Shown in pieces: positions 43,179-52,328 of a DNA stretch of 64,000 bases (positions are counted from its first letter, which is position 1; each line of letters opens with the position of its first letter). The translations under genes and the position numbers were made by a program. The notes below the pieces were generated by a model. That model saw only the letters and a list, made by a program, of their open reading frames with translations. It was not told the DNA's origin and searched no databases. The stretch is from a bacterium (lineage in GTDB: Bacteria; UBP6; UBA1177; JAKLFG01). The stretch covers positions 166,293-230,292 of the forward strand of contig JAKLIW010000003.1 in assembly GCA_022709425.1 (NCBI GenBank), in the 5' to 3' direction.

Positions 43179-44207
43179 ATCGCCGGTATCCGGCACATAT
43201 CCCAGCTGGCCGCAGGCGGCAAGCGATTCGTCGCCGCGTGACTTCCTGATGATGACCGTCAGGCCCGCATCCCAGATCGCCTGCTGGAAATCCTGTATCG
43301 CGGCGGCGATCGACGGTTCGTAGGGCGCCCCGTCGAAGGTGTTGAAGGGTATCAGATTTATCTTCGCGTTGAGGCTCCGCGCTATCTTCACCAGTTGGCG
43401 CGCCTCGGCGGGAGAATCGTTCACCCCGCGCAGCAGCACATATTCGATGAGTATCTTCTTGCGCGGCGGCAGGGGGAAGCGGCGCAGCGCGGCGAGCAAT
43501 TCCTTCAGCGGCCAGTTCTTGGTCGCCGGCATGATCGCGCGCCGTTTCTCGTCGGTCACGGCGTGGAGCGACAGCGCAAGGTTGACCGACACCTGCCCGC
43601 CCAACTCGTCGAGTTTATCAGGGATGCCGACGGTGCTTATCGTGACGCGGCGGTTCGAAAGGTTGAAACCGAGGTCGTCCATCATGATGCGGGCGCTCTT
43701 CACGGTGCTCGCGAGATTGAGAAGCGGTTCGCCCATCCCCATGAACACGATGTTGGTTACCCGTTTCCCGGCCTCCGCGAGCCGTTTCTGCGCCGCCCAA
43801 TGCTGGCCGACGATCTCGCGGACCGTGAGGTCGCGGGAAAAACCGAGCGATCCGGTGCGGCAGAACAGACACCCGAGCGGACAGCCGACCTGTGTCGATA
43901 CGCACAGCGTCACGCGGCCTTTTTCGGGGATGATGACCGCCTCAATGATCGCACCGTCATCAAGGGTAAAGCGAAGTTTCTCGGTGCCGTCGGCCGAAGT
44001 GAAGACCTCCGGCGCGGTGAGCGGCCGGACGGTGAAGCGCTGCGCCAGCTCCTCGCGGCCCGACTTGGAGATGTCGGTCATCATGGAGATATCGGTCGCG
44101 AGTTCCTGATAGAGCCAGCGGAATATCTGCCGGCCGCGGAACGGTTTCATCCCGATGGCGGCAACCGCCTCTTCCAGTTCGGGGCGGGTGAGTTCGAACA
44201 GTTCCAT
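43161..44207 (-). CDS. rlmN: RlmN, 23S rRNA A2503 / tRNA A37 C2-methyltransferase
   Basis: 348 residues, radical SAM enzyme. The cluster motif is CPLGCLFC in VGCPLGCLFCRTGSLGF (about residue 110). Other family marks: RQIFRWLYQ, TLCVSTQVGC, NIVFMGMGEPLLN, RRVTISTVGIPDKLDEL, LALSLHAVTDEKRRAIMP, EYVLLRGVNDS, and the C-terminal mechanistic Cys in RGDESLAACGQLG. It methylates A2503 of 23S rRNA. It follows the aminotransferase stop by four bases, so the two are co-transcribed. Confidence 0.93.
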   Translation of the reverse strand: MELFELTRPELEEAVAAIGMKPFRGRQIFRWLYQELATDISMMTDISKSGREELAQRFTVRPLTAPEVFTSADGTEKLRFTLDDGAIIEAVIIPEKGRVTLCVSTQVGCPLGCLFCRTGSLGFSRDLTVREIVGQHWAAQKRLAEAGKRVTNIVFMGMGEPLLNLASTVKSARIMMDDLGFNLSNRRVTISTVGIPDKLDELGGQVSVNLALSLHAVTDEKRRAIMPATKNWPLKELLAALRRFPLPPRKKILIEYVLLRGVNDSPAEARQLVKIARSLNAKINLIPFNTFDGAPYEPSIAAAIQDFQQAIWDAGLTVIIRKSRGDESLAACGQLGYVPDTGDLEEDD

Positions 44208-44211
44208 CCGG

Positions 44212-45396
44212 TTAACTCCTGAGTGCGGGCAATTCTTGGGATAACGCCGTGGCGAGCGCCTCGTAGTCGGCCGGTTCGTTGTATATCTGCGCCGAGATGC
44301 GCAGGGCGGAGCGGCCGTCGGGGATGCAGGTGATCATCACCTCGATGCCGTGCCGCGCGTAGAGACGGTTCATGAGCGGGTGGAGGTTGTTCGCCTCGAC
44401 GGTGTAGGGAAGCCACGGTATCGGGATGGTCACCATCGAGCCGTTGAGGTCGCCCAGTTCGGGAGCCGTCGTCTTGAGCGCCTTCGCGACTACCGGTGCC
44501 ATTTGCCGAACCAGCGTGTTGTTGCGGTTCCGCAGTTCCTCCCAGCCGCCCGGCAGGAGGCTGCCCATGAAGCGGATACCTTCGCCGATGCAGAGGAACG
44601 GCGTCAGGTCGGCGGTGCCGGTCCAGTCGAACGCGGCGCGGAACCCGGCGCGTCCCTCGGGGGTGTAGAAATAGTTCGATATCGAGAGCGGGTAGGTCCG
44701 TTCGCGTTCCTCCGGGGCGACCCACAGGAAGGCCGACCCTATCGGGGTGCAGAGCCATTTATGACAGTTGCCGGTGTACCACGCCGCGCCTATTTTCGTA
44801 AGGTCGAGCGGTGTCATGCCGGGGCCGTGGGCGCCGTCGACGAGCGTCGGGATGCCCTTTTTCTTCAGTTCGGCGACGATGCGGGCGATGGGGAGTACGA
44901 GCGCCGTGGAACTGGTCACATGGTCGATGAGGGCTAGTCGCGTCGCGGGGGTCGCCGCCGCGACGATCCGTTCCACGATATCGTCGGCCGACTTGGGCGG
45001 GTAGGGGATGTCGATCATATTCACCGTCACGCCGAACTCCTCGGCGATGAACGCGAGGGCGTTGCGGCAGGCGGGATAGAGGAGTTTTGTCGTCAGTATC
45101 GCGTCGCCCTTTTTCCAGTGGCGCGACCGGAGGACGCCGTTGACCCCGGCGGTGGCGTTGGGGACGAAGGTCATCCCCTCGGGATCGGCGTTGAGGAACC
45201 GCGATAGTTCGGTGCGCGCCGCAGTGAGCATATCGGGCGAGCGGCGGACGAAGAAATCGGTGGGCGATGCCTCCATCTCATCCCGCAGGCGGCGCTGATG
45301 CTCCAATATCGCCGTCGGACAGGCGCCGAACGAGCCGTGGTTGAGGTGTATCTTGGCCGTGTCGAGCGCCCAGAGGTGCTTGAATGTCGCGGTCAT
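44212..45396 (-). CDS. Class V aminotransferase / isopenicillin-N-epimerase-like PLP enzyme
   Basis: 394 residues. Fold-type I PLP enzyme of the class V group: HLNHGSFGACP near the N terminus, FVPNATAGVNGVLRS, DHVTSSTALVLP, the PLP-phosphate/Asp segment LVDGAHGPGM, and the Schiff-base lysine in YTGNCHKWLCTP (about 222). FDWTGTADLTPFL is characteristic of the isopenicillin-N-epimerase-like subgroup, whose members include cysteine desulfurase-like and amino-acid racemising enzymes. Substrate unknown. ATG 45396 is preceded by GGAG six bases away; an open extension upstream lacks features and is discarded. It may simply share a promoter with rlmN. Confidence 0.82.
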   Translation of the reverse strand: MTATFKHLWALDTAKIHLNHGSFGACPTAILEHQRRLRDEMEASPTDFFVRRSPDMLTAARTELSRFLNADPEGMTFVPNATAGVNGVLRSRHWKKGDAILTTKLLYPACRNALAFIAEEFGVTVNMIDIPYPPKSADDIVERIVAAATPATRLALIDHVTSSTALVLPIARIVAELKKKGIPTLVDGAHGPGMTPLDLTKIGAAWYTGNCHKWLCTPIGSAFLWVAPEERERTYPLSISNYFYTPEGRAGFRAAFDWTGTADLTPFLCIGEGIRFMGSLLPGGWEELRNRNNTLVRQMAPVVAKALKTTAPELGDLNGSMVTIPIPWLPYTVEANNLHPLMNRLYARHGIEVMITCIPDGRSALRISAQIYNEPADYEALATALSQELPALRS

Positions 45397-45426
45397 GGCG
45401 GACTCCGTAACTTCCCGTTCGGGGGG

Positions 45427-45455
45427 ATACTGCCACAACCGGCGCCGTTTTGCAA
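45427..45455 (-). promoter_or_regulatory. Promoter of the aminotransferase-rlmN unit
   Basis: Minus strand TTGCAA (45450-45455), 17-base spacer, CAGTAT (45427-45432); the -10 is weak. Confidence 0.4.
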
Positions 45456-45513
45456 TCCCGCAAGGATGGCGCATTCGTCTGATTTATTAGTTATAAATAA
45501 TTCATATAGTTAC

Positions 45514-45542
45514 TTGACATTCGTCTATTATTCGTCTACTAT
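45514..45542 (+). promoter_or_regulatory. Promoter of fic, giving an apparently leaderless transcript
   Basis: Perfect TTGACA (45514-45519), 17-base spacer, TACTAT (45537-45542). Transcription would start about seven bases later, at the ATG itself (45549). There is no ribosome binding site. The upstream 30 bases are AT-rich, like an UP element. Confidence 0.7.
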
Positions 45543-45551
45543 TCGTCTATG
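45519..45551 (+). repeat. Three 11-base direct repeats over the fic promoter
   Basis: ATTCGTCTATT, ATTCGTCTACT and ATTCGTCTATG follow each other without gaps (45519, 45530, 45541). They cover the spacer, the -10 and the start codon. The spacing of one helical turn suggests an iterated operator, perhaps for the winged-helix at the C terminus of the Fic protein. Confidence 0.8.
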
Positions 45552-46571
45552 TTCGACCCGCGCTATCACATAACGCCGTCGCTTCTTTCGCGCATCACGG
45601 AGATCGCGCGTCTGATCGCCGAACTGAACCAGCGCCGGTTCCCCCGGCCGGTCCTCGCTCTATTCGAGCGGACCGCGCGGGAACTGTCGGCCTATGCCTC
45701 GACCAGCATCGAAGGGAACCCCCTGCCGCTCACCGAGGTGCGGCGGCTCCTCAAGAACGCCCCCGGCAACCTGCGCGACAGCGAACGGGAGGTGCTCAAC
45801 TACAACGGGGCGCTTGTCGCCCTGCGCGAAAAGAAAGGGGACGCCCCCTTCGATACGGCGCTCATCCTCGACATCCACCGCCGCGTGATGGCGGGGTTGC
45901 TCGACCGCTGGCGGCTCGGCAAATTCCGCAAAGAGCCGGTGGTGGTCAACGATCCGGTGCGTCGCATGGTCGATTATCTGCCGCCCGATCACGGCGATGT
46001 TTCGCCGCTCATGAAGGCGCTCACGGCGTGGGTGAGCCGGTCGCGGCATGCGCTCGATCCGGTCATCGTCGCCGGGATATTCCACCGACAGTTCGTTGTC
46101 ATCCATCCCTTCGTCGACGGCAACGGGCGCACCGCGCGGCTCGCGACCAAGTTCCTGCTGGCCGACCTCGGGATAGACACCTTTGAACTATTCAGTTTCG
46201 AGAACTACTACAACCGGCAGGTGTCGCGCTATTTCGCGGCGGTCGGTTCGCACGGGAACTACTACGATATCGCGGCGGAGATCGATTTCACCGCGTGGCT
46301 CGAATACTTCGCGGGGGGCATCGCCGACGAACTCCAGCGGGTGAAGAAGGAACTGGAAAAGCATCTGGGCGGCGCCGCGCCGGAACTGACGGCGGCCGAG
46401 AAGGTCATTCTCGCCTACATCGAGGAGCATGGCTCGATAACCGACCGCGAATATGCGGTGCTGACCGACCGGGCGAAGGCGACGCGGGCGCTCGATTTCA
46501 AGCGGCTGACCGGGAAGGGGCTCATCGTGCGGCGGGGCGGGGGACGGAACACGAAATATGTGGGCGGGTGA
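45549..46571 (+). CDS. fic: Fic/DOC-family AMP-transferase with winged helix
   Basis: 340 residues. The Fic core motif HPFVDGNGRTAR (about 190-201) is intact, so nucleotidyl transfer (usually AMPylation of Tyr/Ser/Thr) is expected. The inhibitory motif TSIEGNPL (about 52-59), with its Glu, lies N-terminal, as in class II self-inhibited Fic proteins. The domain layout (N-terminal FtsZ-binding-like helix, Fic, C-terminal winged helix from about 285: TAAEKVILAYIEEHGSITDREYAVLTD) is that of Fic transcription-regulator-like proteins. Repeated sites over its own promoter fit autoregulation. Its last 46 bases are duplicated downstream of the next gene. Confidence 0.88.
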   Translation: MFDPRYHITPSLLSRITEIARLIAELNQRRFPRPVLALFERTARELSAYASTSIEGNPLPLTEVRRLLKNAPGNLRDSEREVLNYNGALVALREKKGDAPFDTALILDIHRRVMAGLLDRWRLGKFRKEPVVVNDPVRRMVDYLPPDHGDVSPLMKALTAWVSRSRHALDPVIVAGIFHRQFVVIHPFVDGNGRTARLATKFLLADLGIDTFELFSFENYYNRQVSRYFAAVGSHGNYYDIAAEIDFTAWLEYFAGGIADELQRVKKELEKHLGGAAPELTAAEKVILAYIEEHGSITDREYAVLTDRAKATRALDFKRLTGKGLIVRRGGGRNTKYVGG

Positions 46572-46572
46572 G
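46527..46572 (+). repeat. 46-base direct repeat, copy A (3' end of fic)
   Basis: This segment, which includes the fic stop codon, recurs at 47757-47802 with 43 of 46 positions identical. The pair brackets the DUF1016 gene. Confidence 0.9.
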
Positions 46573-46605
46573 ATATTGTGTGATGAAATGGGAGGAAGAT
46601 AGATC

Positions 46606-47757
46606 ATGACACAATCGTTGAACATCGATTTTCTGGTATCGGCGATAACCGAGACTCACCAGTATTTTCAAAAGCAGGCGCAGAAGCAAGTCAATACGGC
46701 GCTGACCATCCGGAACTGGCTTTTCGGATTGTATATAACGGAATATGAACTGAACGGCGCCGATCGTGCCGGATACGGTAAACGGGTAATGGCGGAGATC
46801 GCGAAAAGAGGGCAACACATCAAAGGTCTTTCGGAAAGCAGTTTATACCTTTTCAAACAGTTTTATCTTGAGTATCCGCACATTCTCCAGTCACCGACTG
46901 GAAAATCTTTTATGATTGGATTACAGCAGAACAACATTTTCCAGTCACTGACTGGAAAATTGGAGATTGGTGAAGAAGATGAGAAAAACAAGCAGGTTGC
47001 CGTCACGACTAAGGCGCTGACCACCGATCCGAACCTCTTGCTGAACAGGCTCAGTTTCACCCATATCGTTGAACTGCTGAAAGCGGACACGCCGCTGAAA
47101 CGATTCTTCTACGAAACGGAGGCGATAAAGAACAACTGGTCGGTGCGCGACCTCCAGCGGGCAATGAACAGCATGCTCTTTGAGCGGACCGGTTTGAGCA
47201 TCGACAAGAAAGCGGTGGTCGAAAAACATGCGACCGGCGAGGGGCTGACACCGCGGGATGTGTTCCGCAATCCGTATATGCTCGAATTTCTGGGACTAGA
47301 AGAAAAGCCTGAATACAGCGAGACCGATCTTGAGGCGGCCATTATCGACCACCTACAGGCTTTCCTTATTGAGATGGGGCGCGGTTTTTGTTTCGAGGCG
47401 CGGCAGAAACGGATAACTTTCGACAACCGGCATTACCGGATAGACCTCGTGTTCTACCATCGCATTCTCAAGTGTCATGTGCTTATCGACCTGAAGATCG
47501 GTGAATTCGACCATGCCGATGCCGGACAGATGAATGTCTATCTGAATTACTACAAAGAGAACGAGATGCAGGCGGGTGATGAACTGCCGGTGGGGATCAT
47601 TCTGTGCGCGGGGAAGAACGAGAATCTGGTGAGATATGCGACCGGCGGGTTGTCGCAACCGATGTTCGTGTCGAAATATATGGTCAATCTGCCGAGCGAG
47701 GCCGATCTGCGGCGTATTCTGAACGAAGAGCAGTCGCGATTGATCGAAGAGAAATAG
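46606..47757 (+). CDS. DUF1016 / YhcG-type PDDEXK nuclease-family protein
   Basis: 383 residues. The N-terminal DUF1016_N domain (about 10-170: TALTIRNWLFGLYITEYELNG, RGQHIKGLSESSLYLFKQFY) precedes the nuclease-like DUF1016 domain (about 190-365) with GFCFEARQKRITFDNRHYRIDLVFYHRILKCHVLIDLKIGEF, where the Asp and the D/E-x-K-like IDLKIGEF form the PDDEXK core. Residues 80-110 carry the twin QSPTGK/QSLTGK motif. These proteins are often found in mobile or restriction-linked contexts. ATG has GGAGG ten bases upstream. The stop lies at the first base of the downstream direct repeat, so the gene fills a single-gene cassette between copies of the fic 3' end. Confidence 0.85.
   Translation: MTQSLNIDFLVSAITETHQYFQKQAQKQVNTALTIRNWLFGLYITEYELNGADRAGYGKRVMAEIAKRGQHIKGLSESSLYLFKQFYLEYPHILQSPTGKSFMIGLQQNNIFQSLTGKLEIGEEDEKNKQVAVTTKALTTDPNLLLNRLSFTHIVELLKADTPLKRFFYETEAIKNNWSVRDLQRAMNSMLFERTGLSIDKKAVVEKHATGEGLTPRDVFRNPYMLEFLGLEEKPEYSETDLEAAIIDHLQAFLIEMGRGFCFEARQKRITFDNRHYRIDLVFYHRILKCHVLIDLKIGEFDHADAGQMNVYLNYYKENEMQAGDELPVGIILCAGKNENLVRYATGGLSQPMFVSKYMVNLPSEADLRRILNEEQSRLIEEK
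46887..46959 (+). repeat. Two palindromes inside the DUF1016 gene
   Basis: CCAGTC-N3-GACTGG occurs at 46887-46901 and 46941-46955; the second extends to a perfect 23-base palindrome (46937-46959). They encode the QSPTGK and QSLTGK repeats, so they may be coding constraint rather than sites, yet the DNA symmetry is stronger than the protein needs. Confidence 0.6.
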
Positions 47758-47802
47758 TGCGGCGCGGCGGGTGACGGAACACGAAATATTTGGGCGGGTG
47801 AG
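47757..47802 (+). repeat. 46-base direct repeat, copy B (degenerate fic 3' end)
   Basis: Matches copy A at 43 of 46 positions. One difference creates a TGA in the fic frame, so this copy is no longer coding. It begins at the last base of the DUF1016 stop. Confidence 0.9.
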
Positions 47803-47852
47803 CGGTGATTGGGATGTTGCCGTAGGGGAGCGATTCATCGCGCCCTCTTTTT

Positions 47853-47881
47853 TTGATATCCCCAGCCCAATTCGTTACAAT
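47853..47881 (+). promoter_or_regulatory. Promoter of the first LpoB/CsgG-DUF1566 gene
   Basis: TTGATA (47853-47858), 17-base spacer, TACAAT (47876-47881). This promoter and leader are nearly identical to those at 58213-58271, so the duplication that produced the paralogue included its regulation. Confidence 0.75.
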
Positions 47882-47912
47882 CAGCCGTTCTTTCTAAGAC
47901 ATGGGGGCCATC

Positions 47913-49055
47913 ATGCGGAACGCCTTGATTCTTTTTGCGATGCTGGCTATCGGTTTCATCCTGTATTCTCAGGAACGCCAGACGAAACTGGCGGTGATGG
48001 AGATAGAGGACAAGTCGGGAAAACTCTCGAAGACGATTCTTGAGAACGCCGCGGAGGCGCTCCGCACCGAACTGGTCGCGTCAAATAAGTTCATCGTCAT
48101 CTCGAAAGATCGCCAGAGAAAGGCGATGATCAAGGGGCAGAAGCAGGAAAGTTGGAAGGAATGTTACGATCAGGCTTGTCGCATTGAATTGGGACAGGCG
48201 CTCACGGCCGACAGTATTCTGACCGGCATCGTGACACTGTTCGGCGGAAAATACACCTTGACCGCCGAACTCATAGACCTTGCGAAAGAGGCGACCGTCA
48301 AGACGGCGAAAGCAGAATTCGACGGAACGGAAGTCGGGCTCTCCGAGGCGATAAAGGATATTTCGGCGCAGATCACGGGGCGCGGTGCGGTCCCGCGCAA
48401 GGTCGATCGTGAGAAGGATGCGCAGGCCTGCGATGTAGCCAAGAAGAAGGATGCCTATGAGGTGTGGGGTCTTTATCTGGAAGAATTCCCTCAAGGTAGC
48501 TGCGCCTTTGAGGCGAAGGGCCGGGTGCGGGAACTGATGCCGAAAGTGAAGCCGCAGCAAGAACCGGTGGTCGAAAAAAAGGAGACCGTCGGCAATTACG
48601 AAATAAGGGGTGATGTGGTCATAGACGAGAATACCGGCCTCATGTGGCAGAGGGAACGGGCGGGCAACAGCATGAAACATGCCGCCGCCATTGAATATTG
48701 CAATGACCTCTCCTTGGGCGGCTACAGCGACTGGCGCCTGCCATCTATCAGCGAACTCAAGACGCTGATCGTCGGCTGTCAGAGCGGTACCGATGCCTGC
48801 AAAGTGAGCGATAACTGTTTATCAAGCAGTTGTTACAGCGATTCCTGCTATTGCAAAGGCAGCCAAGGCCCCGGCGAAGACGGCTTTTACTGGCAAAAGG
48901 GCGTTTGGCAGGGGGGCGGCACCTATTTCTGGTCCTCGTCGGTGCAGTCGGACAGTTCCCACTTCGCGTGGGACGTGAACTTCGACAATGGCAGTGTCAA
49001 CAGCAACTACCGCTACGGCGACAGCTATGTCCGCTGTGACCGAGGCCGACCATGA
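47913..49055 (+). CDS. LpoB/CsgG-like + DUF1566 (Lcl) protein; candidate retroelement-diversified protein
   Basis: 380 residues. A signal peptide/anchor (about 1-20) precedes an LpoB/CsgG-like domain (about 22-145: KLAVMEIEDKSGKLSK..., CYDQACRIELGQALTADSILTG). A linker follows, then a DUF1566 C-type-lectin-like domain (about 225-376: GLMWQRERAG, GYSDWRLPSISELKTLIVG, GEDGFYWQKGVWQGG, YFWSSS). From residue 347 to 372, nineteen putatively variable positions (Asp, Ser, His, Phe, Asn, Tyr, Gly) are all NNC or NNT codons, as expected if derived from AAC/AAT codons of a retroelement template; fixed positions are AW, V, G, R, VRC. The two DUF1566 paralogues in this window lack that pattern. A reverse-transcriptase remnant follows. 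ATG 47913 matches the paralogue start. Confidence 0.75.
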   Translation: MRNALILFAMLAIGFILYSQERQTKLAVMEIEDKSGKLSKTILENAAEALRTELVASNKFIVISKDRQRKAMIKGQKQESWKECYDQACRIELGQALTADSILTGIVTLFGGKYTLTAELIDLAKEATVKTAKAEFDGTEVGLSEAIKDISAQITGRGAVPRKVDREKDAQACDVAKKKDAYEVWGLYLEEFPQGSCAFEAKGRVRELMPKVKPQQEPVVEKKETVGNYEIRGDVVIDENTGLMWQRERAGNSMKHAAAIEYCNDLSLGGYSDWRLPSISELKTLIVGCQSGTDACKVSDNCLSSSCYSDSCYCKGSQGPGEDGFYWQKGVWQGGGTYFWSSSVQSDSSHFAWDVNFDNGSVNSNYRYGDSYVRCDRGRP

Positions 49056-49087
49056 GAAAGTCATTTGGTCATTTGGGCGGTCGGTAG

Positions 49088-49106
49088 GGGCGGACGGCGT
49101 CCGCCC
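49088..49106. other. GC-rich hairpin downstream of the putative variable region
   Basis: GGGCGGAC and GTCCGCCC form a perfect eight-pair stem with a three-base loop, 32 bases after the DUF1566 gene stop. Hairpins or cruciforms just 3' of the variable region are a known part of diversity-generating retroelements. Confidence 0.6.
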
Positions 49107-49360
49107 GGGAATGGTTAAAAAGCGATATTCGCCTTCGTCCGCTGTCGTGCGGCGTCAATTTTCTCGACTATGTCCAGCATCCGACCCACCGTTTGGTACG
49201 GCGGCGGGTCGTCGGCGCGTTCGAGCGGAAATTGGCGGATGTGACCGACATCGAGGTGGCGCGGCCGATGATCGCCTCGTATCGGGCGCACTTCGAGAAG
49301 GCGGATAGTAGGAAAGTCTTTTTCGGGATATTTGCAACCAGTCCTCTGTCGAAAAATTGA
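49088..49360 (+). pseudogene. Remnant of a DGR-type reverse transcriptase (C-terminal end only)
   Basis: The stretch from after a stop at 49085 to TGA 49358-49360 encodes about 90 residues with no start codon at its head. They read AREWLKSDIRLRPL, then SCGVNFLDYVQHPTHRLV, RRRVVGAFERKLADV and PMIASYRAHFEKADSRKVF. This matches the thumb/C-terminal part of reverse transcriptases of diversity-generating retroelements (GxxFLGYxxxPxxxLxRxRxV... ASYxGHxxHAxS). The catalytic YxDD palm domain is absent, so it cannot be active. A short deletion is also apparent between RLRPL and SCGVNF. The adjacent DUF1566 gene is a plausible former target. The meaB -35 overlaps its stop. Confidence 0.68.
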
Positions 49361-49385
49361 CTTAGCCGCGGGGGCTTATTATAAG
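49357..49385 (+). promoter_or_regulatory. Promoter of the methylmalonyl-CoA decarboxylase operon
   Basis: TTGACT (49357-49362), 17-base spacer, TATAAG (49380-49385). Confidence 0.65.
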
Positions 49386-49426
49386 GTAGCCGGTCTTTGT
49401 TTTCTTTTCGTTGGGTACCCGCGGGC

Positions 49427-50359
49427 GTGACAAAAAAGAAGTTGGATCATCGGGCACTCGCCCGGCTCATATCGGAGATCGAGAACGACCGCGACGCGGC
49501 CGAAAAAACGCTCGCCAAACTCTACCGCGACCCCGAGAATGTGCAGGTCATCGGCATCACCGGCCCTCCCGGCGCCGGGAAAAGTACGCTGACCGACAGC
49601 ATCATCGGGAAACTGCGCGAAGCGGGGAAGACGGTCGCCGTAGTGGCGGTCGACCCGAGTTCTCCCTTCACCGGCGGCGCGATACTGGGCGACCGCATCC
49701 GCATGTCGACCCACGCCAACGACCCGCAGGTCTTCATCCGCAGTATGGGGAGCCGCGGGAGCCTCGGCGGCCTTGCCCACGCCACTTTCGATGTGGTGAA
49801 TCTCCTCCGCTCGTCGGGCTTCGACGCGGTCATCGTCGAGACGGTCGGGGTGGGGCAGAGCGAGATAGATGTACTGGCGGTGGCCGACACGGTGGTGCTG
49901 ACGCTCGTCCCGGGACTCGGCGACGATGTGCAGGCGCTCAAGGCGGGTATCATGGAGATCGCCGATATCTTCGTCGTCAACAAGGCCGACCGCGACGGCA
50001 AGGAACGGCTTCTGGCCGAGATACGGATGATACTCGAACTCAACCGCGACCGGTTCGACTGGGTGCCGCCCATCTGCGAGACGGTGGCGACCGAACACCG
50101 TGGCATCGATGGTCTCATGGAACAGGTGACCCTCCACGGCGCCTATGTCCGCGAACACCGCGACGCGGTGCGGCGGCCGAAACTGGCGCGGCAGATAGAA
50201 AAGATGGCGGCCGACAAGATCGGGCGGAATATCCTTGCAATTCTGAATGAGGGGGGTAAGTTCCCCGCATGGATGGATGCGATCATCGCCGGCACCAAGA
50301 ATCCCTACCAGATCACGCAGGAGATCGGCAACTATATTTCGGTTCGCAAGGAGGCATAA
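49427..50359 (+). CDS. meaB: MeaB-type GTPase (methylmalonyl-CoA mutase chaperone)
   Basis: 310 residues of the G3E/ArgK family. P-loop GPPGAGKST (about 46-54), VVAVDPSSPFTGGAILGDRIRM, SMGSRGSLGGLA, Walker B FDAVIVETVGVGQSE, and the guanine motif VVNKADRDG. MeaB protects and reloads B12-dependent methylmalonyl-CoA mutase, whose genes are not in this window. GTG 49427 gives the normal family N terminus; a TTG 30 bases upstream is an alternative. It heads meaB-mce-mmdA-mmdD-mmdC-mmdB, all spaced by 30 bases or less. Confidence 0.9.
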   Translation: MTKKKLDHRALARLISEIENDRDAAEKTLAKLYRDPENVQVIGITGPPGAGKSTLTDSIIGKLREAGKTVAVVAVDPSSPFTGGAILGDRIRMSTHANDPQVFIRSMGSRGSLGGLAHATFDVVNLLRSSGFDAVIVETVGVGQSEIDVLAVADTVVLTLVPGLGDDVQALKAGIMEIADIFVVNKADRDGKERLLAEIRMILELNRDRFDWVPPICETVATEHRGIDGLMEQVTLHGAYVREHRDAVRRPKLARQIEKMAADKIGRNILAILNEGGKFPAWMDAIIAGTKNPYQITQEIGNYISVRKEA

Positions 50360-50360
50360 C

Positions 50361-50765
50361 ATGAAAAAGATCAACCACATCGGTATCGCCGTCGAGAAGA
50401 TCGACGACTACATCGCATTCTACCGCGACACCCTCGGACTTCCGGTCGAAGGGACCGAAACGGTCGAGGAACAGAAGGTCAAGGTGGCCTTCCTGACCAT
50501 CGGCGACACCCGGATCGAACTGCTCGAACCGACATCGCCCGAAAGCCCCATCGCGAAGTTCATCGAAAAGAAAGGGGCGGGGGTCCATCATCTCGCCTTT
50601 GAGGTGGCCGACATCGCGGCCGAACTGGCGAAACTCAAGGAGAAAGGGGTCAAACTCATCGACGAAACGCCGCGCTGCGGCGCCCATCATACCAAGATCG
50701 CCTTCATCCATCCCAAGGAATCGAAAGGCGTTCTGGTCGAACTGACCGAATCTGGAACTCATTAA
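50361..50765 (+). CDS. mce: Methylmalonyl-CoA epimerase
   Basis: 134 residues of the vicinal-oxygen-chelate (glyoxalase) fold. The metal ligands lie in KINHIGIAVEK (His), RIELLEP (Glu region), GVHHLAFEV (His) and GVLVELTE (Glu). It interconverts (R)- and (S)-methylmalonyl-CoA, linking the mutase to the decarboxylase. ATG 50361 lies one base after the meaB stop, with AAGGAGG six bases upstream, so the two are tightly coupled. Confidence 0.93.
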   Translation: MKKINHIGIAVEKIDDYIAFYRDTLGLPVEGTETVEEQKVKVAFLTIGDTRIELLEPTSPESPIAKFIEKKGAGVHHLAFEVADIAAELAKLKEKGVKLIDETPRCGAHHTKIAFIHPKESKGVLVELTESGTH

Positions 50766-50783
50766 ACATAGGGAGTTATCTGC

Positions 50784-52319
<1,536 letters not shown>

Positions 52320-52328
52320 GAGGCCGCG

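Noticed and set aside
46527..47802. tRNA attachment-site integration
   Set aside because: The repeat is the 3' end of fic, not a tRNA gene, and no integrase is nearby.
49056..49087. Template repeat of the retroelement
   Set aside because: The 32 bases here do not match the variable region, and I found no A-rich copy of it anywhere in the window.
49088..49360. Group II intron maturase or retron remnant
   Set aside because: The FLDYV-x3-PTHRLVRRRVV and ASYRAHFEKADS blocks fit DGR-type reverse transcriptases better, and the upstream gene has the target codon pattern; no intron domains V/VI are seen.
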